A DNA stretch of 37,285 nt from Lingula anatina (taxonomy: Eukaryota; Brachiopoda; Lingulata; Lingulida; Lingulidae). The stretch covers positions 374,001-411,285 of the forward strand of contig NW_019775491.1 of NCBI RefSeq assembly GCF_001039355.2, in the 5' to 3' direction. Shown one piece after another: positions 23,301 through 34,430 of this stretch. The first letter of the stretch is position 1. Each line of letters begins with the position of its first letter. Both the position numbers and the translations under genes were made by a program. A model generated the notes under the pieces. That model did not search any database. It saw nothing but the letters and a program-made list of their open reading frames with translations, and was not told where the DNA came from.

Positions 23301-26300
23301 CACATAGAAAGGTAAGAAATCAAACTTATTATTTAAAAATATGCATCATTTTCAAAATATATATTTTTTCAAAAATATACATTCAATATTTAAAGCTTCT
23401 CAAAACTTTGCTTTTGGTTTAAGCCACTTAATCTTCCGCTACTAACTTTAAAGTTTGCTTCTGCTACCATGCTTTTCTTAGAAATAATGAAATTACATAA
23501 AATCATGAAAAATTGTGTGACAGCAGTAAGATCCATATCCTTTTTATAACATGTTTTATTTTAAACTTAAATCTTTTAATCAGAAAAAGGCAAAATGGAA
23601 GAAAGTAGAAGTAAGTTGGCGTGGCATGGGAGCTTTATTTTGAATCAGATAATGAAAGCTTGAAAAGATTTACATTATCAAGTAGACATACTTTGTGGCT
23701 CAGTCATTTGAATATCCTTATTATCGGTGAAGGTTAGATGTTGTGTGACTATCCTGATATGGGCTGCTTTTTGTGTTGGTGCAGATAATCTTAAGACTTA
23801 AAATTAATGCATGAGTTGATGCTTTTCTTCTTGAAACGTACATGATTATGATGTCATTGATGATGTAATAGATAGTACTTTGATAATTCAAATTAGATTT
23901 TATTTTTCTACAAGTCTCTTTAATCCACTACTATCAAAATGAAAAAAAGCATTGCCACTGCACATATAAAAAAGATCTTCATGTTGTGTCCAATTTGGGC
24001 ATGAGTAAATGAAATAGTTCTTTAGGTTTGTGAAGGGTCTTTTGGGGATTCATTGAATTTCATTGAATTTGAATTCATTGAAACCTTGCTATTCAATTTG
24101 TAGGAGGGACGTTGCATTGTGTGCTATCGGTGTAGAAGTAGTACATCACAGTGCTTGGTTTAAAGGGGGCAGTTCATGTAGTATTGAAAAATGGTTGAAA
24201 CTGGACAAAAAAAATCCAATTATGATTTGATTTAGAGCTGCTGTGTTATCATGAACTTTTTTTCTCAAGTTTGCACATGCATTATGAACTCATATGATTA
24301 GAGCTGTGCAGGATACAAATCTCATTGCTGTTTGGTACACCATTGTCATTGATAAGGATACTATATCAAATGATGCAGGCAAAGAAGATTGTTGTAATCA
24401 GATTTATAGTTACGAGAATGATCTTTAAAGTAACTAAGTAAGCACTTTTATTCTGTGCATTAATATCTTGATGCAGAAAATGATTGTTAACATAAATTAA
24501 TGCACAATTTTTTGTTCTTTAAACTTCAGTTTTACACAGAAATAGCTGTTTCTGTCAAAGACTGTTTAACATTATAATAACTCCTCACTCCAGGTAATTC
24601 CAAACTGGTGTGAAGACCAACTGTTGCTGGTTGAATTGGTCAGTTCTGTCCGAGTACTGCCCACTGACACCCTGATCCAGACCCTGAGACAGGTGATCAA
24701 GTCTCCTCCACCCACCAACCAAGACAGGAACAAGGTGAGAATACTGTGGTGTATAGAGAAGAAAATAGATTGATTAACATTGATATTCTTTTCTTGATTA
24801 CTGTTTGAAAATGAATTAGTGGAATGTTTTAAGTAATAGAAAAATGATTTTCCATTCTTTAAATTTTATCATGTACCCACGTATCTGATATAAATGTTTT
24901 AGAATTGGTGGTTCCTTTTCCGTTTTTGGGTTTGCTTTCCAACTTATTGCTTCTTAAATTTTTGTATTACTTTTGGTTTTGTATTATTCCACATACAGAA
25001 ATGAGTCACCCTTTTATTAAACTTAAATGAAATCAAACTCAAACTAACTCATCATTACTAATCAAGTATTTAAATATTTTATCATCCAGAAGCGTGTTCC
25101 CCTGGAGGTGAGCATGCTGCAGTTCTTCTATGCCTATGTGGAGAGGACACCTGCCCCTCAGCTGCTGGACAGCTGGTCCTCCCTGCTGGCACTGTTCAAG
25201 GAGGGACTTCAACTGGCTCTGGTACCCCCAGGACAGTTCCTGCTGCTGGGGTGAGTCTGGCCGGGTTCACAGCAGGAGTAACTTGGACCAGAAATAGTTT
25301 AGTGACATCACCAGTAGACCAGATAGCATAAAGAGCAAATCTTAGAATTTTAAGCAAAGTTATCATCTGATGACTTCAATATATTGGTTGCTTGCTTGCT
25401 AGCTTTTATCAAGTATCTGTATTATGAAGCTTTTTATTAGAAGATAACCAAACCAATTTATTTTGGAATTCAGTTTGTGACTTTCATTCAAAAGCCACAT
25501 GTATTTCACATGCTGGATAATTTTAAAAAAAGTCTTATCCTCTTCATTTGCAGTATTTTGCATGTGTTTGTGCATAAAATACCCCCAATGGAGTCCAGGA
25601 AGGATCACAAAGATCTGCAGGTACAGTGTCAACATCTTGTCACTTTGTATACATAGCCATTGATAGCAGTTTGTTTCTTACGATAAATGTGCGAATCATT
25701 TAAAAGTGGTGATTGCTGAAATGTAGAACTTGAGATATTGTCATTGGCATTTCATAACAGTGGACCCATTGTAACAGCATGTTGTATTTATTACTACATA
25801 GGATATTGCTCAAAAGCTTCTAGAGGCATGTAGCTTGATTGCCGGCTCTTCCCTTGAGCAGACGACATGGCTCAGGAGGAACCTGGCCGTGAAACCAGGC
25901 CCCCAGAATGATGTTGTGGCGGCAGAAGACCATGAACATGACGCTGAGGGTACAGACTCTTTGCTAAGCATTGAAATGCCTGGAATTACAATGAAATGTT
26001 CACAAAAAATATTTGAATTGAGATCAATTTTAGGACCTAGCTTTGTTTATTTAAGACTTAACTATAATTTTAGTGCCAAGGTTTTTTGCCAAGTATTTAT
26101 TATTACTAAAATTAAACACAAGTTTAATGAATTTCAAAATATTGTAAGAATGGAGTGCTCATTGATTGATAAAAATTGAAAGTATTGTTGCTAAGGTTCA
26201 AACTTTTTAATTTTATTTTGAATGTCAATTTTCAGGACCTTCCTCTGTCCCATTGACCCTTGCTCAGTCCAAGGCAGTCCTGAGCTCCAGTCATGCTCAG

Positions 26301-27362
26301 TACAGTGTTCAGGCCCTGGTCATGTTGGCAGAGGTAGGTGGAACACACTCTCTGAAATAGTGGAACTGTGGCAGAATGTGGAATCTGCTATCCAGTAATA
26401 AAACAATGTGGAATCCAGTTTGAAATTGTGGCAGAACATGGAACTCACTCTCCATAACAGTGGCAGCCTGTTAATCTCAGATTGTATTCTTAATTTTTAA
26501 GTGCACCTCTTTCTGACAGTGGTCAAATGCATATGCTTTGCTGTACTGTAAAGTTTGGTTACTTTATATCAACATTGTTTATGTGTGTGACTCTTTTGAA
26601 TTTGCTCCATTTGTTCTATTCCAGACAATTGCCTCAGTCCTGGACATAGTGTATGGCAGTGATGAGAAGGACAAAGTTGTACCATTTCTGAATGCAAATA
26701 TCATGTACCATGTCTTCCCTTACCTCAAACACCACAGGTTAGAACAGGCTACTGAGCTTACAGCAGTAAAACAAGATATAACAGATATAATAGAAAGCCT
26801 ATAAATGTAACCTTTTTAATCCTTGATGAAATATTATTATTAAAAGCTAATTAAAATATGATTTTGAAACAGATTTGAAGTAGATTTATTTTAAATTAAA
26901 AAGTGATCTCTTTTATTTTTGACAGTTTCGGACAAATCCTGTATGCATTTTCTGTATTATACACTGATATTTCTGAATATTTCAGCACACACAACCTCCC
27001 CAGCCTCCGTGCCTGCTCCCAGATCCTGTGCAGCCTCAGTGGATACCAGTACACAAGGAAAGCTTGGAAAAAAGAGGCATTTGAGATGCTTCTTGACCCA
27101 ACCTTCTTCCAAATGGACGTTATCGCTCTTCAGAATTGGAGAATAGTCATAGACAACCTGATGACCCATGATAAAACCTCATTTAGGGATTTGATTAGTA
27201 AGTGCTGTCTCCATAAACATGTCATGTGGCTTTAGTAATTATATTGGTGTGATAGCATTACTTAGTTTTATTAGTGGGTTGTTGAAAAGCAACTTCTGTA
27301 GGCTGTTTATTGTACTGTTGTTGGATTTTATTTAAATAAACTTAACACACAATTAATTTGAT

Positions 27363-27405
<43 letters not shown>

Positions 27406-30400
27406 TCAAAATATATTTTGTTCTTAAAGCAGCAAGCATCCAAATGTTATCCTGTAAAAATTTCAAATTGATAAATCTGTTTTGGCCATCTTCCAGCTCG
27501 TGTGTCTGTCAATCCCTCCACAGCCATTAACATATTCTCCAGTAAAGAGCAGGAGTTTGAGCAGAGAGCACAGCTGTTAAAGAGGCTCTCCTTCACCATA
27601 TTCTGCAGTGAGCTGGACCAGTATGCTAGATATATGCCAGAAATACAAGGTAGATTTTTAGTAAGGTGTCATTTTTATGCCTGATATTGTGTTGGGCACT
27701 GGAGAAGCTGAAAATGATAATATTATAGAGTACTACACTAAACAGTGTTGTTTTTCATGTGACATAATTTTATGGCACAGCAAAAAAGTTAAATAATTGC
27801 TTTTACTGAAAGTTTGGTAATTTGTTCTCTGCACTGAAAGCTGTCAGTGTGCCAGAGCATCTTGCTGAAAACCCATGGCATATTGTTTGTTGAATTACTT
27901 AGTTTTCAGAGAGCATATACAGTATTTAAATCCTGTCTGTATGTGGGGAAGAAAAAAGTTGTAAGTGGTGCTGTTTGACATACCAGCCATTGTTTATTTG
28001 GGTTAACTGACTGGTACGAATGTTATGTTCCAGAGCGTCTTGCTGAAAACCTGCGTAACTCCCTAGTGCCTGCAGTCCAGCAGCAAGTTTTCCTGTGCTT
28101 CAGGGTGCTGATGTTGAGGATGTCCCCACACCACCTTACCTCTCTCTGGCCAACCATGATTACTGAGCTGGTGAGGAGACTGGCCACAGAGCTGGCTTGG
28201 TGGCTTTAATTAATATATAGTAGTTTTAAGTTACATTGTTTTGAATTATGAAGTGGTTTGCTGTTTAATATGTTTGTATGTGGATTAGACAGAAAATATG
28301 TAAGTGGTGCAGTTTGCTATTACAAGCTATGGTTTTGAGTGAAATCTACTTTTTAAAAATTGTCTTTCAGGTGCATGTTTTTCTTCAAATGGAGCAAGAA
28401 TTAGCTTCAGACTTTGAAGATAGAGGGTGAGTTGTAGTATTTGAATGAAAGTGCAACATGTAATGTTTATAATGAACTATTGAAAAGATGCATCAACTAC
28501 TTACCCAAGTTTATGCAATTTATACATTGATATTTTTAAAACTGGTGAGAAAGTTGGACGCCTTTAAAGTCTTCCCTTCAACATTTACCTTGTGATTATT
28601 GCATTGTCTTTTCAGAGCTACACAGTAACATATATAACAGTTGGTTTTGTACATGCCATGAAAAATATTGACAATTACTTACAAATACACTTGCTTGTCT
28701 TTACTTAAAGGATGTTAAAAAAGAATAAAAAGAAATCCAGGTATTGATATTGTGAGATGTGCATGTAGCCTGTACCATGCATAAATTCCTGCCTTCATGT
28801 CATTTAATTTCTGCAAACTAACAATGAGGAATGAATAAGAATCAAAGCTGTGAACAGTCAACCCTCTCTGCCAGTCTTGCACAAAATACATGTTGTTTCT
28901 GTGACATTTTGTTTTGATTGATATGTCAGACAAAAAGTCTTGATTTATGTTTGGGTCATTGCACATCCGTTCCTTTTTCTGTGACATTGTTTGTTCTTTG
29001 TGATAAAATTTTCACTTCACAGTTGTGTTAGTTCAACAGAGTTGAAAAATGGTGCAATAATTTTGCTTTATTGCATTTCTTGGTTATGGGATTTCAAAGG
29101 GTTGAAAGAGTAGTATGAATTAAGTTGTAAATATTTAAAGAAAGGGAATGTTCTGTGAAGTGATTTCACCTTGTGTCAGATACATCAGTTTACTGTCAAA
29201 ATCACAATGTGTGAACCTCCACGTAACTTGCATAAACTGCACCTGTTGAAAATCTCAAATGACTATTTATGAATCATGATAGCATTAATTATTTTGATTC
29301 AGCATGTTTGTGTGGATTATGTGTATGATGACTGTGTGAACGCATTCGTACATTATGCACATCAGTTAGTGAATGTGTGGAGTGTGATGTAACATCTAGT
29401 GATGCCTTAATTGTTCAGTCATTTTTGTTGTGCATATAGATATGTTTTGTGAAAAGTCAATTTCCTTGCATGAGTATTTGTACGAGTAACTTGCCATACA
29501 CTGTATGTAGTTTGCTTTGTGAAAATATTCACTTTTCATTTGTTAAATTAACAACAGTGTTATAAAATTCTTCAAAGTTGCAGACTAAATTATCTTTTAC
29601 ATACCTAACAAGAGCTTTACCAGAAACTCATATTAAAACCTTAACTCTATAACAGTGTGTATACCAAGATCTGTATTGTATTGCAGACATAGTCAGAGCA
29701 TGGCTAACTTGGACTCTACCTGGGCCAATGGTTATCTGGGCCACAGCAGTCCTGACTGGCTGCAGCTGTACCTTGGGGCCTGTAAACTGCTGGACCTGGC
29801 ACTGGCACTGCCTGCTGAGATGCTGCCACAGTTTCAACTGTAAGTGTCGTGAAGGAAGTGCTAGATCCTATCCCCCCCTCCCCCCGACTGCACTAGATCT
29901 CCCCCTCCCCCTCCCCCCCAAGTTTCAACTTCATATTTCTGACCTTTTTTTGTTAAAAATTGAGTATTTTTTTTTCAGCTCTAATTTTTAACTACTGTTA
30001 TAATTGTAGATCATATGAAAAGACTCATGATGGCAATATATTTCATTCAGGGTCAGGAGATAATGGGGAAACAATGAAATTGTTAGAGTAATTTACACCA
30101 ATAGTTCCCCCTATAGCTTAATGTAGAATTTTATTTATATGGCAATTGGATTTCATAGATGGATTTCCTTTGTGCCATTCTCAGGTATCGCTGGGCATTT
30201 GTTGGGGACCCTGGTCTAGAGGAAGAGCAGAGGAAGCCTGGAACATCCTGCTTCTCACCTCACATTGTCAGACTAGCTAAGATTATGAAAAAGAAGGTAA
30301 TGGCGTATTTCTATCTTTATTTTCAGAAGTTGTTTTGGGTTAGGGTGTGAAACAATTCTTGCAGTTCAAGCATTTATAATTTTATTTTATTTTAAATTGA

Positions 30401-30821
30401 TTATCCTTATGTAAAAATGTTATTTTAATATGGTCAGGGTTATCAGATCTTGTTATTCTTGAGTATACATATTTTGTCACATTTAACTCAAATCTGAACT
30501 CTTTTTCAGTCAAAAGAGCAAGTCCGCCTCATTATGAGAGAGCCAGGCAAACCTCTGCTAACAACCTCCTATATCAAGACACTGTACGACCTGCATGGCT
30601 TTTTCAGCACCCTTAGCCAAAGCAGCCAATCTGGATACAGCTTACAATCTGTTTCAACAGCAGACGGCCAATCAAAGTCAGCCATTCATAAGTCAAAATC
30701 TGCCCCTGATATGCGGAGGGTCAACTCGATCACTTCTCTGCCCTCTTTGAGATTGGAATCCATGAGTAACAAGCGGCTGATTGAATTTATCATTGAGAAA
30801 GATTTTGTAGAACCTATGTAA
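12841..30821 (+). CDS. DOP1: DOP1 / Dopey family protein, 30 exons, complete
   Basis: Large conserved leucine-rich protein of the Golgi and endosomes. Dopey proteins bind the MON2 scaffold and act in endosome-to-Golgi retrieval and in kinesin-1 linked transport. The assembled exons give 7,275 nt after discounting one base, or about 2,424 residues (human DOP1A about 2,465). Conserved blocks run from the N-terminal Dopey domain ([36 protein letters not shown]) through [40 protein letters not shown] and [16 protein letters not shown] to the C-terminal [16 protein letters not shown] and EKDFVEPM. Acidic, probably disordered stretches occupy parts of exons 6 and 13. One frameshift in exon 6 (16856-16860) is the only defect and is probably a consensus error. 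Only one vertebrate-type paralogue can be judged here, so DOP1A or DOP1B is not specified. Confidence 0.97.
14857..15022. mobile_element. 166-bp MITE directly behind the DOP1 exon 4 donor
   Basis: Terminal inverted repeats of about 28 bp: left GCACATTCAGAACAGTGGAC..., right (reverse complement) GCACATTCAGAACAGCGGAT.... The left end starts 16 bp after the exon 4 splice donor (14841). No target-site duplication is obvious and there is no coding capacity. Confidence 0.7.
15111..15377. repeat. Inverted repeat pair in DOP1 intron 4
   Basis: 15111-15143 (ATATGGGGTAATGACTCGG then ATCTTTTCAATGGG) is matched in reverse by 15348-15377, with a perfect core GATCTTTTCAATGGG and weaker similarity beyond it. 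It resembles a decayed MITE of about 300 bp, but its outer ends cannot be fixed. Confidence 0.55.
16856..16860 (+). other. DOP1: One-base frameshift in DOP1 exon 6
   Basis: A run of five A in TCCAAAAATCC. Reading through it leads to TGA at 16898-16900 after about 576 codons. Reading with one A less continues the Dopey protein ([14 protein letters not shown]) to the exon end in the phase that the next exon needs. Exon 6 is 649 nt, one more than a multiple of three, where 648 is needed. Confidence 0.9.
17637..19851 (+). CDS. DOP1: DOP1 exons 7-12 (residues 737 to about 1034)
   Basis: Exons 17637-17847, 18139-18395, 18679-18831, 19052-19155, 19509-19661 and a 15-nt microexon 19837-19851. Landmarks: [16 protein letters not shown], the [19 protein letters not shown] segment, [30 protein letters not shown] and [14 protein letters not shown]. 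Phases join exactly. The microexon adds SAQNR between DTA and RISIQHV. Skipping it also keeps the frame and gives DTARISIQHV, the form closer to the human protein. Introns are short (about 185-350 bp). The intron after 19155 holds a 67-bp MITE and that after 19661 holds a duplicate of the exon end. Confidence 0.93.
19291..19357. mobile_element. 67-bp mini-MITE with TAA target-site duplication
   Basis: GGGGCTGTTCAGGGTGAGTG at the left is mirrored by CTCATTCTAAACAGCCCC at the right. The element is flanked by TAA on both sides (19288-19290 and 19358-19360), the 3-bp TWA duplication characteristic of PIF/Harbinger insertions. It lies in DOP1 intron 10 and has no coding capacity. Confidence 0.65.
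19583..19777 (+). repeat. 105-bp tandem duplication of the 3' half of DOP1 exon 11
   Basis: 19583-19672 recurs at 19688-19777 (offset 105), with only one difference inside the exon part (CAC/CAT) and one at the donor (GTAAGT/GTAGGT). The copy has the exon end and a splice donor at 19767 but no acceptor of its own. Using the second donor would read GCC AGG TAA and stop, so the first donor must be used for a full protein. High identity implies a recent event. Confidence 0.95.
20019..22459 (+). CDS. DOP1: DOP1 exons 13-14 (large central exon, residues about 1035-1694)
   Basis: Exon 13 (20019-21785, 1,767 nt) is the largest and exon 14 is 22246-22459. Exon 13 opens with RISIQHV and [16 protein letters not shown], passes through a long acidic/serine-rich linker ([17 protein letters not shown], then [12 protein letters not shown] and [14 protein letters not shown]), and returns to conserved helical repeat sequence: [66 protein letters not shown] and [20 protein letters not shown]. 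Exon 14 encodes [23 protein letters not shown]. Phases 1/2 and 2/0 join. The intron 21786-22245 holds nothing recognised. Confidence 0.95.
22733..25250 (+). CDS. DOP1: DOP1 exons 15-19, including a 27-nt microexon
   Basis: Exons 22733-22909, 23186-23311, 23584-23610 (27 nt), 24594-24734 and 25090-25250. They encode the [20 protein letters not shown] segment, [32 protein letters not shown], an optional KKAKWKKVE insert, [17 protein letters not shown] and [28 protein letters not shown]. The microexon has a fair acceptor (TTTAATCAG) and a good donor (GAA|GTAAGT) and is phase 0 on both sides, so it can be included or skipped. The intron 23611-24593 (0.98 kb) shows only short direct repeats of ATTCATTGAATTT near 24048-24080. 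Confidence 0.9.
25554..27649 (+). CDS. DOP1: DOP1 exons 20-25
   Basis: Exons 25554-25620, 25802-25949, 26236-26333, 26625-26737, 26986-27197 and 27497-27649. Conserved pieces: [106 protein letters not shown] and [21 protein letters not shown]. All GT-AG with continuous phase. In the intron 26334-26624, imperfect copies of GTGGAAC..ACTCTC/GTGGCAGAA recur at 26337-26470. The intron 27198-27496 holds a TTTA microsatellite. Confidence 0.93.
27360..27406. repeat. (TTTA)n microsatellite
   Basis: About eleven TTTA units in the DOP1 intron between exons 24 and 25, ending about 90 bp before the exon 25 acceptor. Confidence 0.95.
27851..28322 (+). repeat. Decayed duplicate around DOP1 exon 26
   Basis: 27851-27873 matches the acceptor and first bases of exon 26 (28029-28051) at 21 of 23 positions. 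Further on, about 27933-27980 resembles about 28271-28320 (shared TGTATGTGG and GTAAGTGGTGC.GTTTG). In the exon phase the copy would stop within a dozen codons (TGTTGA near 27890), so it is a pseudo-exon. Confidence 0.65.
28034..30821 (+). CDS. DOP1: DOP1 exons 26-30 (C-terminus)
   Basis: Exons 28034-28170, 28371-28426, 29687-29839, 30185-30296 and 30510-30821. They encode [79 protein letters not shown] and the final [15 protein letters not shown] followed by TAA. The last exon has a serine-rich, probably disordered stretch ([15 protein letters not shown]) before the conserved tail. The largest intron, 28427-29686 (1.26 kb), shows nothing recognised. The intron 29840-30184 has a C-rich tract at 29871-29920. 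Confidence 0.95.
29868..29921. repeat. Pyrimidine/C-rich tract in DOP1 intron 28
   Basis: Clusters of four to eight C separated by short spacers, with CTAGATC repeated twice. It lies 30 bp after the exon 28 donor; the opposite strand is G-rich and could form a quadruplex. Function unknown. Confidence 0.7.
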
Positions 30822-33504
30822 TTAAATGCAGTCTTGATATGTTCTTTCCAGCAATAATAGTCCATGAAATGGTTGATGAGGACAGTTCATCACGAAAAAT
30901 AAATATGAATGTTTCAGGATTGTGTCAGTATTTTCTTGAACTGACATATCATATACACGTGTATGTTTATATGTAATTATTAATGGACATTGACTACTGA
31001 AGATCTATTGTGTTATTTATTTAATGAAAAATTAAACAGTGGTGGTCCAAACAATAGTAACACAAAGTAATTAAGTATTAAAAATAGTATTGAAGTATTA
31101 AAGAGCATTTTTTTCTGTCAATATTTCTACATTCTTGGCTGATGTTCATTTTCATTTTTGCAGCAGCAATTTAATAATGCACGTTAGGTGAATCTGTTTT
31201 TTCTATACCTTTATCTTTTTCTTTTTTAGTGTGTTTGTGTGCAAAGGCATTAAAGCTTTTCTGTTTATAGAAAACTAAGCTTTTAACTAAATGGTTCATT
31301 CTTCTTCATGCTTTTTCATTTTTCTTCATTCATACGTATTTTGAATTTCAGGATATGGGGGTATGTGGACTGTTCTTGTTTGGGGATTGAAAAGTAATCA
31401 AACTGATCCAAATCTTGTTTCACCCTTATATTCATATCTAGTTAAAATATAAAAAAATAATGCTAATGGGCAGTAGAGATGTGCATGTACAAAGTAACTG
31501 TAATTTATTTTGAAAATCAAGAAATAACACTTTTGCTTGATGGAAATTTGGAACCATTGTACTAGGTCCATGGTTCATTTTTAGTTAAGGTGTGGAATAT
31601 GCGGCTTTTCTGGTTTTTTAAACATTTTGGTATCATTATTTAAACTGAGAGTTTGCATATAATCAGATAATTGTTTCCACATTGATCATTTCAGTCAAGT
31701 TTGTACCATTAAAATTAATATGTATTATTCAAGACTTTTTTCTTATTATGTGATGGTTTACATTGTTTAAAGGCTGTCGTTTTATTTTGACTTTTTTGTA
31801 CTTTGAGGTTTGTGCAATACTATTATATAAGTACTATTATACTACATCCCTTTAATTAATTGACCAATCAATAAATTACTCGAGGAAATATTATGATCAG
31901 AAACATCTCTTAGATGAAATTCCTAGAATTGCAACAATATTACTAAGAATTGCAAGAATATTTCAAGATGAATGACAGTTGCAGTGGTATTTGGAATGTC
32001 GGTGCTAACTAGCTATAGTGATCTGTATTAACTGTGATACTGGAGGACATTCTTGATTTTTTCCCCTATTTTTGTTCTATTAAAATTTTTCCTGGACTTG
32101 GAAGTTGTTAACTAGTTATATGGAGTTAGTTTGAGTGTACCAGAAGCATTGAAGCTTTGTAGACACATTTGTAAGTTCTTATGACAGAAATGTCACAATA
32201 AACTACCCAGGTGCTGGTTTATTTGAATTTTAAGTGACTTTTACTGAACAAAATGCTATTAACTTAAACTTCTTAACATAAGAAAGATTCATTTAGTATT
32301 GCTGCGTTTTAGAAGGTATTGGTTCATATATAAATATGCACTATTGGAATATGAAGAAAAAACAATATATACAGCTCAACCAATTTTATTTTTTACAAAA
32401 GCTATTATATTTTATCAATCAATTACAGATCAAAAAGCCATATTTTATCACAAGTACTTAAAATCACAGTTTCATACAATAAGCAAATGGTTCAGCATTA
32501 TTACAATAAACTTCTTTTCTCAAATCGATGAAATCAATTTGACCACAAAAATACAAAGACCCCTACAATATTAAGTAACCTAAATTCTTAGTAAGAGTAA
32601 AGACTTAAAGCTGCTCAAAGGTCTGTGGCTTACTACTCCAAAGTTCAGATCCAATGCAGGGTAAGTTGGCTTCCTCATTTTCAAATGTCTAACCTAAGAC
32701 TGCTTGTCTATCAGATCTGAAACTAGCATATATATAGGGTAAGAGTCATTCCATTAATATTACAATGTAGAACAAACCGAACCATACAGCTTTAATGTGT
32801 AGTGTAGGTATTAGGTGCACTGTAGTGAAAAACTATACCTTGGCAGCACTATCCAAAAATGTCCATCAGAAAGAAAGGACAGTAAAGGAAAATCCAATAC
32901 CTTCTGACAGACTATTTTGTGTATTTCAAACAACATTCCTTCAATATTACACAGCATGGTTTCCAAGCCAATTCTACAGTCCCACATCATATGCTTCCAC
33001 ATTAACAAGTAAGTCGCTCTACTTGCAATAAACATGTCACACAGATCACAGAAACATGGCTATATAAATTATGATACTTCTTAAAACTTAAATAAACTTT
33101 ATTCAATCGAACAGTGTTACATTTGATGAAAATTGATTAATGAATGCACTTTGAAATATGGTACCGTGGATTCAAGTCTGTTTGTAGAAAGTCATGTAAA
33201 TACACCCCACTTGTATCCTGTATATACCCCACTGGTCATATATATATAATATATACCCCACTTTTTGTTTTCTTGTAAAAAGCTGATTGATCAAACTTGC
33301 ATAGCCCTGGTCCTAGCAAAAGCTGTCAACATATGTATTTCTCAACGATAACCTGTATATACCCCACATTTATATACCAACAGAGACAAGCTAGCCACTG
33401 CCTGTAACTTTACTTTTTATTAAACTCTGACAGACAATCAACAAACTTTCATAATGAACGAAAAGTAATGCATAATGACTGCAGTTTTGTGTGTTATATT
33501 TTAG
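30822..33504 (+). other. DOP1 3' UTR and intergenic region
   Basis: AT-rich with no convincing coding exon. AATAAA occurs at 30898-30903 (close to the stop) and again near 32196-32202, so the DOP1 3' UTR could be about 0.1 or 1.4 kb. A minus-strand AATAAA at 32390-32385 and a face-to-face pair at 33091-33103 suggest a further transcript end could lie here. 33200-33375 has four copies of a TATACCCCAC-type repeat. The small ORFs at 32299-32574 and 32795-33031 look random. Confidence 0.4.
33200..33375. repeat. Dispersed TATATACCCCAC repeats
   Basis: Copies of (TG)TATATACCCCAC or TACACCCCAC occur near 33201, 33219, 33250 and 33354, two of them preceded by CCTGTA. There is an AT-rich linker at 33237-33254. 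Possibly protein-binding sites or a decayed repeat; no function assigned. Confidence 0.6.
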
Positions 33505-34430
33505 CTCAGGGATGCAGTATGGGTATGGAAAATATGGCAAGTTTTGGTACCCAGTGAAAATCCCACCAGGCTCCAAACACATGCACTTTGATGATGGTTT
33601 AATTAAGCGAAGGACCAAAAACAATTATATGTCTCTTCAAGTTCCTTCTATTGAAATTGAGGTTCACAGTGCGCTTGATGAACTTCAACCACTTGGTAAA
33701 GCGCTCAGTAATAAAGTCAAAGACCTGGCCATAACTGTGAAATGCACCACAGGAGAAATCAAGGCATTCAGCCGAGAAGACTTAATCATTCCAGATGCAG
33801 AAAGTGCAAAGGTATCTGTTTTATCTTAGACTAGAGAAGAAGTAAATAACTAAAACAATTAAACATTAGTTATTAATCATTTTGATGTGGTATTATACTT
33901 AAAATAGCAAATGTATTTTGATAAATTATTTTAGATTATTATGGATTGTGTTGCTGAATCAGAACCTCATGACCATTTTTGTCCATATGCCAAAAACTTT
34001 TTTTATCAAATTACTTCTTTTGTACAAAAATCTTTTCAACTTGGAATAGTTTTCTTGACAGAAGTTTTATTTTACTTGAAGGTCCTGGAACAAGAAAAAG
34101 ATGGAGAAAATCAACTTACAGATGCAGCGATGAGAAAATGAGAAAAATGATTCAAAAGGAGTGGAAGTTGAAGTTGAAAAGATAGCACAAAGTCTGTACA
34201 GTAATCAAGCAACATGTGGTGCAGGATGTGAAGAGATGAATGTGAAGGGAAATGTTATTAGTTTGGATTTTCAGCAAAGTACACAACTCCATCTATCTTA
34301 TCCTGCATTTATCGGTACTTCTGTTATTCCAAACCTTTCACCTACTACAACATCCAACTCCCCAACTGAGACAGAAGTTGGGCCAATGTCCCCAGATAAC
34401 ATGCCACCAGTGGGCCACCAGTGGCTATAA
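33505..34430 (+). CDS. Unrecognised coding-like segment (two or three putative exons)
   Basis: 33505-33811 is open between an acceptor (ATATTTTAG) and a donor (AAG|GTATCT) and reads SGMQYGYGKYGKFWYPVKIP, then DDGLIKRRTKNNYMSLQVPS and KDLAITVKCTTGEIKAF. Spliced at phase 0 to 33933 (acceptor ATTATTTTAG), it continues IIMDCVAESEPHDHFCPYAK. A third open stretch, about 34143-34430, reads KGVEVEVEKIAQSLYSNQAT and ends TAA at 34428-34430, but a stop and an unclear border separate it from the second. I recognise no family. It may be part of a host gene or a transposon ORF. The first exon and true start are not found; the first ATG in frame is 33512. Confidence 0.4.

Noticed and set aside
26337-26470. 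Candidate minisatellite of GTGGAAC-type repeats
   Set aside because: Copies are few and diverged; mentioned in the DOP1 entry only.
27360-27406. Possible CRISPR-like or satellite array
   Set aside because: It is a simple TTTA microsatellite in a eukaryotic intron.
32299-33035. ORFs on both strands downstream of DOP1
   Set aside because: AT-rich, no recognisable motif, and no supporting splice pattern; treated as UTR/intergenic.
33391-33624. Minus-strand 77-codon ORF
   Set aside because: It overlaps a better plus-strand open segment bounded by splice sites, and has no motif of its own.
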